Assembly (NCBI GenBank): GCA_028284845.1
Contig: JANQQY010000145.1
Coordinates: 1-6,675, forward strand
Source of the DNA: Spirochaetales bacterium
GTDB lineage: Bacteria; Spirochaetota; Spirochaetia; DSM-27196; SLST01
Direction of reading: 5' to 3'
Length of the DNA: 6,675 bases
Positions 1 to 5,849 of this stretch are shown in pieces. The position numbers and the translations under genes were made by a program. Each line of letters begins with the position of its first letter. Within the stretch, counting starts at the first letter, position 1. The notes under the pieces were generated by a model, which worked only from the letters and a program-made list of their open reading frames with translations, was not told the origin of the DNA and searched no databases.

Positions 1-263
1 CACTGCTCCTCGCAACCACGGTGACGCGCTACCCAACTACTACGCGTGCCCCCTCAACTCAGCGATTTGAGATGGTCGAATGGGACGAGGCGACCGTTGA
101 TGGGTTCGAAGCACCGGGGGTACGAGATTCGTGGTGAAAGGGTGACTGTGCCCGCCACACCGGGGTTCGCACGGGTGGTCGATGATGATGTGTTCACGAG
201 ACTTGCGCGGAAAGACAGGGACGTCTTCGAATAGCGCGGTCAGGCAGGATTCGGCTGCTTCCC
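1..263. other. Unassigned left flank, no gene recognised
   Basis: This stretch lies downstream of the minus-strand hydrolase. Short open frames exist on both strands. One plus-strand frame enters from the left edge and stops at 135-137; its end (…FEMVEWDEATVDGFE…) is rather acidic and could be the tail of a gene lying mostly outside the window. Another plus-strand frame could begin at a GTG at 46 and stops at 232-234 (62 residues). A minus-strand frame runs through from inside the hydrolase gene. None resembles a family I know, and they are mutually exclusive, so I call no gene here. No hairpin followed by a T-run, as expected for a hydrolase terminator, is visible. Confidence 0.4.
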
Positions 264-1424
264 CTACCCCTGATGTCGTCCCAGCCACTCTGTCATCGAG
301 TCCAATGCAAGTCCGAGATTTCCCATTTGGCAATGATTCGCCGCACTCTCGGCGCGAGTGAAGATCCGTCCTTCCACAGAGCGGGCGTTGACAAGTGCCG
401 CCCGCTGCAGTTCGTAGAGCTTGGGGCTCTGGAACCGGTCGGCCTCGCCCACCAAGATGAATACATCCTGATCCACTCTGTCGGAACTGATGTGCTCTGC
501 ATTCATCGACAGGATCCACTCGGCCGCGAGGGCGGGATCGGCCTCAAGACGTCGATTGACCATGAGGACCTGATTGACGACGTGCTCGATCGTGGGGATG
601 ACACGAGCTCGCGATCTGATGCTCCAGTTGAGGAATCTCCGGTGGTTGAGCATCCACCTTACGAGGCCTTTGGTCAGGTTCGAACGGTGAGCCATGAGGT
701 CATAGAACGGTGCGTCAATGATCAGTCGCTTGACCCGGTTCTCGTGCGCGGCTGCCCTGACGCACCAGTACCCTCCGAATGAGATGCCGAGAAGCGTGAC
801 ATCATCGCGGTCGAAGTAGTCGAGTATCGCTCCGACCGGTTTCTCCCAGTCATGATCGCTCGCAACGCCGTGCCGGTACAACGTCGCGCCCTGACCGGGC
901 CCGTCAAACGCGATGACCTCGTATCCGGCTTGGGCGAACGCGAGCCAGAAGCAGTAGAACTCCTCAATAAAGCTGTCAAAGCCGCCGTGGATGACGACTG
1001 TCCCATGCCCACCTCCGGTCTGGATGCGACCGTCGGTGTCCCTTGGTGCGAGGCGATGCACCACGATGCTGCCTCCGGCGTACGGGATCGTCTGCGACTC
1101 TATCTGATCTCCCGCGAAGGCGCGATGGAACGTGTCCGAAAACCGCTCGTAGAGATCGGTCTTGTCTGCCGACGCGGGCGCAGTGAGGAACTCGGCGGCG
1201 CGCCAATAAAACGCCGCATTCTTCAGCCGCCCGTCGGATTCCGCAGACTCGGCCAGTCGCGAGAACACAACGCGATTGTCATCAAACGTCTTGATCTGCC
1301 TGCCGGCTTCTGCAATCTCATCAAAGACGGTGAAGCCGAGCGACCACCAACGATTCATCTGGTAGTTCACGAATGGGCTCTTTGCGAACTTGTGATAGCC
1401 AACGGGAAGCTCTTTCGTAATCAT
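264..1424 (-). CDS. Alpha/beta hydrolase (FrsA/acyl-peptidase-like serine hydrolase)
   Basis: This 386-residue protein is a predicted cytoplasmic serine hydrolase; the substrate (ester, amide or C-C bond) cannot be told from sequence. Residues 1-110 form a helical N-terminal extension before the fold, as in the larger FrsA/dihydropseudooxynicotine-hydrolase-type members. The core follows: a strand and oxyanion-hole segment VVIHGGFDSF (about 143-152), the conserved IAFDGPGQG turn (171-179), and the nucleophile elbow LLGISFGGYW (211-220) with Ser215. The probable acid is Asp329 in VGEADRF, and the probable base is His364 in AANHCQMGN. All three parts of the triad are in the expected order and the length is normal. 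The ATG at 1424 is firm because an in-frame TAA lies 12 bases upstream. No good Shine-Dalgarno is visible; a palindrome occupies that place. It follows the AraC regulator by 24 bases on the same strand, so co-transcription and regulation by that protein are likely. Confidence 0.9.
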   Translation of the reverse strand: MITKELPVGYHKFAKSPFVNYQMNRWWSLGFTVFDEIAEAGRQIKTFDDNRVVFSRLAESAESDGRLKNAAFYWRAAEFLTAPASADKTDLYERFSDTFHRAFAGDQIESQTIPYAGGSIVVHRLAPRDTDGRIQTGGGHGTVVIHGGFDSFIEEFYCFWLAFAQAGYEVIAFDGPGQGATLYRHGVASDHDWEKPVGAILDYFDRDDVTLLGISFGGYWCVRAAAHENRVKRLIIDAPFYDLMAHRSNLTKGLVRWMLNHRRFLNWSIRSRARVIPTIEHVVNQVLMVNRRLEADPALAAEWILSMNAEHISSDRVDQDVFILVGEADRFQSPKLYELQRAALVNARSVEGRIFTRAESAANHCQMGNLGLALDSMTEWLGRHQG

Positions 1425-1432
1425 GGAGCAAA

Positions 1433-1447
1433 GTTACCGGGGGTAAC
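1433..1447. promoter_or_regulatory. 15-base palindrome in the regulator-hydrolase gap
   Basis: The sequence GTTACC-GGG-GGTAAC is a perfect inverted repeat with 6-base arms and a 3-base spacer. It fills most of the 24-base gap between the regulator stop (1449-1451) and the hydrolase ATG (1424). In the mRNA it could fold into a small hairpin ending about 8 bases before the start codon, where a ribosome binding site would lie; no Shine-Dalgarno is otherwise seen. It may therefore limit hydrolase translation or couple it to the upstream gene. Alternatively it could be a DNA-binding operator. The symmetry is directly visible; the function is inference. Confidence 0.4.
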
Positions 1448-1448
1448 G

Positions 1449-2225
1449 TCACCTGACTTGAACAAACCTGCTGTCTTGCATGAGGACTGTCGGGGCCATT
1501 CCGAAGGCTTCGTGGAACGCACGGCTGAAATGTGCGCTGTCTGCGAACCCGAACTCGAATGCCGTCTCCGTCAGTGAGCCGCCCGCGCAGACGCGCTCGA
1601 ACGACTTTGCAAGGCGTATCCAGCGCTGCATCTTCCGGTACGTCATGCCAATCTGGTCACGAAAGAGATGAAGGAATCGACTCTCGGAGAGATCAGCCTC
1701 AGAGGCGGCGTCCGCCGCGGGGAGGAACCCGGTGGTGTGCGCGCCGACCGCCTGAAGTGCCCGGATGATCCTTGGATCCAGTTCGGCTGTGAGTCCAGCT
1801 CCTCGTGACACGGCAAGCTGATTGAGAGCAGCGCAGAGATGTGCAGCACGCGCTTCGAGATCGCCATCATCTTTCAGGAGCTCGAGCGCGCGCTTTTTGA
1901 TCTCGGCCGATTCCCCGCGAAGCGGCGCGAACGGCTGGCCCGCCATCAGGCGTCGGAATGCAGAACCGTGCGCACCGATTGGGCTGACACTCGCAATCAG
2001 GACGGGATCATCGGCCTCAGACTCGATGGCGTGGGGAACCCACGAGTCGATGACCAGGCCCGGGCCAACGCGATGCGTTGCGCCGTCGACCGTGACTGAC
2101 ACGGGTGCCCCGAGTTCCTGGACAAAATGCACCGAGAAGTGAGAGTGACGCTCGTTCTGTGCGAGCCGACCCACGATGATCGCGTACCCGCTGCTCTTGC
2201 TCTGAACGATCGTCCGAACGTGCAT
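1449..2225 (-). CDS. AraC-family transcriptional regulator
   Basis: With the ATG at 2225 this is a 258-residue one-component regulator. Residues about 10-85 look like a small cupin-type ligand-binding domain (LAQNERHSHF, followed by VDGATHRVGPGLVIDSWVPHA, with scattered His residues as in AraC_binding cupins). A helical linker follows. The C-terminal DNA-binding region has two helix-turn-helix units: about 168-205 (AADAASEADLSESRFLHLFR) and about 218-246 (LTETAFEFGFADSAHFSRAF, then FGMAP), the classic AraC signature. The same frame stays open to a TTG at 2327, but those extra residues are unlike the family and overlap what looks like a different gene fragment, so I prefer the ATG. A GTG two codons upstream is also possible. 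The ribosome binding site is weak. It is probably the regulator of the hydrolase directly downstream; the ligand is unknown. Confidence 0.9.
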   Translation of the reverse strand: MHVRTIVQSKSSGYAIIVGRLAQNERHSHFSVHFVQELGAPVSVTVDGATHRVGPGLVIDSWVPHAIESEADDPVLIASVSPIGAHGSAFRRLMAGQPFAPLRGESAEIKKRALELLKDDGDLEARAAHLCAALNQLAVSRGAGLTAELDPRIIRALQAVGAHTTGFLPAADAASEADLSESRFLHLFRDQIGMTYRKMQRWIRLAKSFERVCAGGSLTETAFEFGFADSAHFSRAFHEAFGMAPTVLMQDSRFVQVR

Positions 2226-2269
2226 CCACACCGATTCTACACAAAGGCGAGGACCGACGTCGTCGGGAC

Positions 2270-2484
2270 GACTGACACCGTGACACCGACTCGAACACCC
2301 GATCGCGCTTAGCCTCGAGAGCTTCAAACGCGTCGCTCAGTCTCCTTGCCGTATCATTCAGCTGCGCGGTGGTTTGGACGATTTTGGTTTTATCCTGACG
2401 CGTCTCTGAGGATCCGGGCTTCACAGTCTCCGTCACGGAGGTCATCCACTCGAGTTCGGTGACGACGATCGTACCGCTCTCCAA
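2270..2484 (-). pseudogene. Possible chemoreceptor-tail-like gene fragment
   Basis: This minus-strand frame encodes about 70 residues that look protein-like rather than random: EWMTSVTETVKPGSSE, then IVQTTAQLNDTARRLSDAFE. It is helical and polar. The spacing of GS-E, I-T and LN-T resembles the very C-terminal end of methyl-accepting chemotaxis proteins, but that match is from memory and weak. The frame is closed by a TGA just upstream of 2484. It has no conventional start except an internal ATG at 2445 or a TTG at 2484. After about residue 70 the frame turns Arg-rich and runs into the AraC gene in another register, so no proper end exists. It may be a relic of a deleted gene, a small orphan gene, or leader sequence without coding role. 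Confidence 0.22.
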
Positions 2485-2559
2485 GCGCCGATGTCAGCGC
2501 GGTCGTCGGCTCACTCCCCACCCAGCAAGCCACTTACTCGCGTCACGCTCTATACGTCA

Positions 2560-2745
2560 ATCAATCGGCGCAACGGCACCACCTCTTGCCGGTCTACCTA
2601 CAGTGGGCTTCTGAAGTGCACCCACAGCGGTTCTTCCATCACCGCCGAGATCAAGAAAAACCGATACAACTACTAGCACTGCACGTTCGATAATGGGGAG
2701 TGTAGAGGAGCATATGTAGGTGAGAACGAGGTAGACAAACTGAGT
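2560..2745 (+). pseudogene. Large serine recombinase fragment (zinc-ribbon region), disrupted
   Basis: Read in the frame of position 2599, this segment gives YSGLLKCTHSGSSITAEIKK, then NRYNY, a TAG stop (2674-2676), HCTFDNGECRGAYVGENEVD and KLS. This closely follows the recombinase zinc beta-ribbon of large serine recombinases (typical form: SGLLRCGHCG…GEIKKGRYVYYHC…C…YVREEEL). The TAG sits exactly where the second conserved Tyr should be. The second zinc-ligand Cys of the first pair is Ser (CTHS for CGHC), while the Cys of the second half remain. The catalytic resolvase domain and the middle recombinase domain are not present upstream, and the C-terminal coiled coil is not recognisable downstream. 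This is therefore a decayed scrap of a phage or transposon integrase. Each defect is one base from the consensus codon, which suggests fairly mild decay. Confidence 0.62.
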
Positions 2746-2986
2746 TCCACCGGTGAGAAACAAAGTATCGCAGAGAACCCGGTCAACGCTTCGTCAACCA
2801 CAGCCATTATCACGGCGAGCTGCGGAGTCGGATTGATCCACTTGGCGAGAACGCCCGGCACACGTACTTGGCGTTTTCCAATTGCATGCCAATTGCCCCA
2901 TGTTCGGCGGATCAAAGCCTACGGCGGTCCGCCACGAGGATTTTCCTACAGTCGCAATGTTGAGGCGCGGTCTACGCCTCCGTCAC
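2746..2986. other. Gene-free stretch with short repeats, downstream of the HD-GYP gene
   Basis: No gene is recognised. Visible structure includes two copies of CCAATTGC with an 11-base period (2878-2885 and 2889-2896) flanking a GCATGC palindrome. There is also an 11-base near-palindrome GGCGG-T-CCGCC (2923-2933) with a further GGCGGA half at 2906-2911. They might be protein-binding sites or recombination remains; nothing in the sequence decides this. Confidence 0.3.
2962..2980 (-). terminator. Hairpin just after the HD-GYP stop codon, weak terminator candidate
   Basis: GAGGCG and CGCCTC form a 6-base-pair GC-rich stem with a 7-base loop, starting 6 bases past the TAG stop of the HD-GYP gene on the minus strand. 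There is no T-run after it, so it is not a canonical intrinsic terminator; it may pause transcription or protect the 3' end. Confidence 0.25.
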
Positions 2987-4750
2987 CTATTGATGCCACT
3001 TCTTTCTGATCGCTTCGATTTCGGCAAAGTTCTCGACAAAGATGTCCACCAGTTCGGGATCAAAGGCACCGCCTCGTTGAGATCGGATGTAATCCAGAAC
3101 CTTTTCGGGTGGCCATGCTTCCTTGTACACCCTCTCTGAAGAGATGGCGTCGTAGACATCCGCGATCGCAGTGATCCGCGCAAAGATGAGCGTCTGCTCT
3201 TCCTTTAGTCCTCTTGGGTATCCAGTCCCGTCCCAGCGCTCGTGATGCTGATAGGCAATCTCTCTCGACATTTTTAGGAGTTCACGCTGGGAGCCTGCCA
3301 AGATGTCACGGCCGATTTCAGTATGCATCTTCACGCGCTCAAACTCGTCAGGGGTCAGAGGCCCAGGTTTGTTCAGTACTGATTCCGGAATACCGATCTT
3401 GCCTACGTCGTGAAGAGGTGAAGAGGCTTCAAGCAGATCGAGTGTCTGTTCGTCCATTCCGGCCTTTTCGCCCAGCAGTCTCGATACCTTGGCTACCCGC
3501 TGGACGTGGTTGCCGGTCTCTTGAGACCGCACTTCGATTACTTCACCAAGAGTAGAAACCAACTCTTTCTGAGTCTCGATTATCTCCCGGTCCAGGATCA
3601 TGTTTCTCTGATTCGTCCTGTTGACGGCCCGTACCTTGCTCAGATTCATGAACAGCAGCGCCACCAGCAGCGACAAGACCACTATCATCGCCAATGCGGG
3701 AGCCAACACCGAGGCATATCGCATCCAGAAGGTCTCCGGCCTGTTGATAAGACGAGTGTCGTCCGGCAGTCTTCTGAGGTCGATCGAGTATCGCTCGACG
3801 ACCTCATGGTCATAGATTTTTTCATGCGATGAGACGTCGACTACAAACGACTGCACCGATTCACCTTCTATGAACCGGACCAGCGTGTCGGCAGCAATAC
3901 GTCCCAGTGGACGGGCGGAGATGATGTTCCCTCCAACAACGCCGTTGTTGAGTTGAAAGTCCCACGACGCAAATATCGGTACTGGCGAGATCTCCGTAAG
4001 ACTCTTCTCCGCCTGCCCTTCAATGTACCGTGTCTCGTCGGACGTCAGGAAAAACGGCAACATGTAGACTAGATCATCTTCCCCCAGATCGGAGATAAGT
4101 AGCTCTATCTCCTCGACATCCATGCCGATCAGATAGGTCGGTGTAATCCTATGTTCCAGAAGCGCCATGGCGCGCTTGACCTCTTCAACCAAAAACGCAT
4201 CAGTCGGCGTTGCATCCGCTATCACGTAGAGATGTGTTGCATCCGGCGTTAGGAAAAGCGCCTGTCGTATGGTCTCGAGATGGTTCGCCTCTTCCGCGAC
4301 GATGCATATGACATTCGAGCCCGGCATCGGCGGAGATGCGCCGTTGATCCCGGTCGCAACAATGGGAACCCCTGGAAAGATTCGATCTCCATGGGCCAGG
4401 ACGAAATCGAGCGCGTTGTTGTCGACCGCAATGATCCCGTCAAGTCGAATATCGGAGTACTTATCGGCGTACAGCAAAGAAAGGTTCTCTAGGTACCTCG
4501 GAGTATTGAATCGCTTTGTGTCCATAAACTCGATGTGGAGCGACTGCGGGGTAGAAAGACGTTCAAAAACCTCCAAAATCCCGTTGTTCATATCCTCGGT
4601 CCAGGAGTAGTCAATGGAGTATGAATGGAGGACAAGGATCTGATCGAACTCGTCGGATGCAAATGCGGGGAAGCTCTGAAGAAGAATGATCATCGCAACA
4701 AGCGACCAGGTCACCAACGCCCGTCCATGTACGGGATGTATGTCGTCCAT
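2987..4750 (-). CDS. HD-GYP c-di-GMP phosphodiesterase with periplasmic substrate-binding-like sensor
   Basis: The 587-residue protein is an inner-membrane signalling enzyme predicted to hydrolyse cyclic di-GMP. Numbering is from the ATG at 4750. Residues 1-31 are a signal sequence (hydrophobic 11-28, likely cleavage after AFA). Residues 35 to about 315 form a periplasmic domain of the ABC-transporter substrate-binding type: ILVLHSYSIDYSWTEDMNNG near its start, then LDGIIAVDNNALDF and GVPIVATGIN. A transmembrane helix spans about 346-370, followed by a short coiled linker. The HD-GYP domain (about 395-587) has all hallmarks: ETGNH, LHDVGKIGIP (446-455), KPGPLT, HTEIG, HHERWDGTGYPRG (502-514) and ARITAIADVYDAISSERVY. 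No GGDEF or kinase domain is present. The ATG at 4750 has GGGAG about 9 bases upstream; the frame also extends to a TTG at 4783 with its own AGAGG, but the ATG gives a better signal peptide. It stands alone on its strand; the ligand is unknown. Confidence 0.93.
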   Translation of the reverse strand: MDDIHPVHGRALVTWSLVAMIILLQSFPAFASDEFDQILVLHSYSIDYSWTEDMNNGILEVFERLSTPQSLHIEFMDTKRFNTPRYLENLSLLYADKYSDIRLDGIIAVDNNALDFVLAHGDRIFPGVPIVATGINGASPPMPGSNVICIVAEEANHLETIRQALFLTPDATHLYVIADATPTDAFLVEEVKRAMALLEHRITPTYLIGMDVEEIELLISDLGEDDLVYMLPFFLTSDETRYIEGQAEKSLTEISPVPIFASWDFQLNNGVVGGNIISARPLGRIAADTLVRFIEGESVQSFVVDVSSHEKIYDHEVVERYSIDLRRLPDDTRLINRPETFWMRYASVLAPALAMIVVLSLLVALLFMNLSKVRAVNRTNQRNMILDREIIETQKELVSTLGEVIEVRSQETGNHVQRVAKVSRLLGEKAGMDEQTLDLLEASSPLHDVGKIGIPESVLNKPGPLTPDEFERVKMHTEIGRDILAGSQRELLKMSREIAYQHHERWDGTGYPRGLKEEQTLIFARITAIADVYDAISSERVYKEAWPPEKVLDYIRSQRGGAFDPELVDIFVENFAEIEAIRKKWHQ

Positions 4751-4833
4751 TTTCCCGTTCTCCCAACTTGGATATCCCACCAATCGAGACCTCTTCTTAT
4801 GCCAATTCGGCGATCAGAAAAGGCGTATCCTAT

Positions 4834-4861
4834 TTTATAGCCAAAAAAGTCTAAATGTCCA
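4834..4861 (-). promoter_or_regulatory. Likely sigma-70-type promoter of the HD-GYP gene
   Basis: On the minus strand TGGACA (4861-4856, five of six matches to the -35 consensus) is followed after 16 bases by TATAAA, or after 18 bases by TAAAAT. The stretch is strikingly AT-rich within GC-rich surroundings. Transcription would start near 4825 and leave a leader of about 75 bases before the ATG at 4750. Confidence 0.45.
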
Positions 4862-5444
4862 TTTCCATCGCTATCTCTGCGGTCGAGCCGCATGCGTACC
4901 GACCGTCCACCACCTGCGACCGACATCGCCGCAGCTCCATACCGACAGCGCAAGTAGAACAACTGCTTCCGCACGTTTGTAATTCGAATCCTGACTCTGG
5001 AATCGCTCACGCCCGTCCGGTTCAGATCGTTTCCTCGTGCACATTACGCTGCTTGGTGCGTAGCGCTCGAGTGAACTCCTCATGGAGTGCGGTATGCTGC
5101 TGCCATAGCTTGCTGCCATGTCCAGTCGCGAATCGGCCAAGGCTCGAGCACAATCAACACAGAAGAGTTGTGACTCCACGCAATATGCAAAGCCGCGTCA
5201 GCCCATTGCTAAACCCTCGCGGCGATTCCTTTCCTTTGCCGCAATTGTCAGGTCGTCTACGCCTCCGTGCAATAGGGAAAATCCCCACGCGGCTTTCCGC
5301 TGAAAGACGAGCACGGAACCAGTCAACGCTGCAGACGGCACGATTCCAACAATAGGTGTCGCATGCGCGAGAACCGGCGCGCCGGGCGCGAGTGACGCGG
5401 GCAGAAGCGCACGTTCGGATAGATGGTTCCCAAGGTAGACGGCG
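4862..5444. other. Long intergenic stretch with no recognised gene
   Basis: This lies between the divergent HD-GYP and metallopeptidase genes. All frames are interrupted or give Arg/Ser-rich products typical of non-coding translation. On the minus strand a frame from 5524 to 5198 gives a fairly hydrophobic product (…SAIIAVYLGNHLSER…), but its first 27 codons are the antisense of the peptidase gene. Another minus-strand frame around 5035-5150 reads as a helical fragment (QQHTALHEEFTRALRTKQRN) with no start or family match. These may be gene relics; I cannot support a gene. No signal-peptide or lipoprotein start for the following peptidase is found in any plus-strand frame. Confidence 0.4.
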
Positions 5445-5849
5445 ATGATCGCCGATGCCACTGCCGAGATTCTTTTCGGTACCGGTGTCGCAAACCTCAC
5501 CGTCGGTTCCAATGAGATCGACATCGTGGTGGAGGCCGAGGATTCATCGCAGAAGACCTACACGGTCACCATCACCCGTGCTGCTGCAAGCACCAACTCG
5601 AACCTCGCGAGCCTCGCGATTGTGGGAGAGACGATCTCGCCCACCTTCACTCCAGCAACAGCCACCTATACAGCAACCGTTCCATTTCTTACGACCGACA
5701 TCGTAGTCACGGCCGACACCGAGGATGCAACAGCAACAATCCTCTCTGGCCTTGGGTCGCACGCTCTGGTTGTGGGCGCCAATGTGATTCAAGTCGTCGT
5801 AGAAGCCGAGGACCTAAGTACGACTACCTACACGATCAACATCACGCGT
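5445..5849 (+). repeat. One and a half cadherin-like beta-sandwich repeats
   Basis: The half repeat (5445-5579) and the full repeat (5595-5849) align at protein level: DATAEILFGTGVANLTVGSN with DATATILSGLGSHALVVGAN, and IVVEAEDSSQKTYTVTITR with VVVEAEDLSTTTYTINITR. The full repeat begins NLASLAIVGETISPTFTPAT. Such repeats occur in tandem on bacterial surface proteins as spacers or adhesive modules. Their close similarity makes recombination between repeats a plausible cause of the truncated start. Confidence 0.7.

Noticed and set aside
100..120. tRNA-like T-loop GGTTCGAA; a similar TTCGAATCC at about 4983
   Set aside because: Flanking bases do not form a T-stem, and no anticodon arm or acceptor stem can be drawn at either place.
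40..519. Minus-strand open frame of 159 codons
   Set aside because: It overlaps the hydrolase C-terminus (with catalytic His) in another register, and the product is Arg/Pro/Ser-rich with no known motif.
852..1577. Plus-strand open frame of 241 codons
   Set aside because: It lies antisense to the hydrolase and the end of the AraC gene, and its product shows no domain; the opposite strand carries clear family motifs.
2226..2327. Upstream extension of the AraC regulator to a TTG at 2327
   Set aside because: The extra 34 residues are Ser/Arg/Cys-rich, unlike AraC N-termini, and overlap a different protein-like frame; the ATG at 2225 gives a normal family length.
2972..2984. The 14-mer GTCTACGCCTCCGT occurs near 2971 and again near 5256
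   Set aside because: A single 14-base match without extension is near chance expectation in a window of this size, and the second copy has no matching hairpin partner.
4855..5355. Plus-strand open frame of 166 codons
   Set aside because: The product is rich in Arg, Ser and Cys without hydrophobic core pattern or motif; it looks like translated non-coding DNA.
5198..5524. Minus-strand frame of 108 codons with hydrophobic segments
   Set aside because: Its first 27 codons are antisense to the cadherin-like repeat, no family is recognised, and hydrophobicity can arise from antisense GC-rich DNA.
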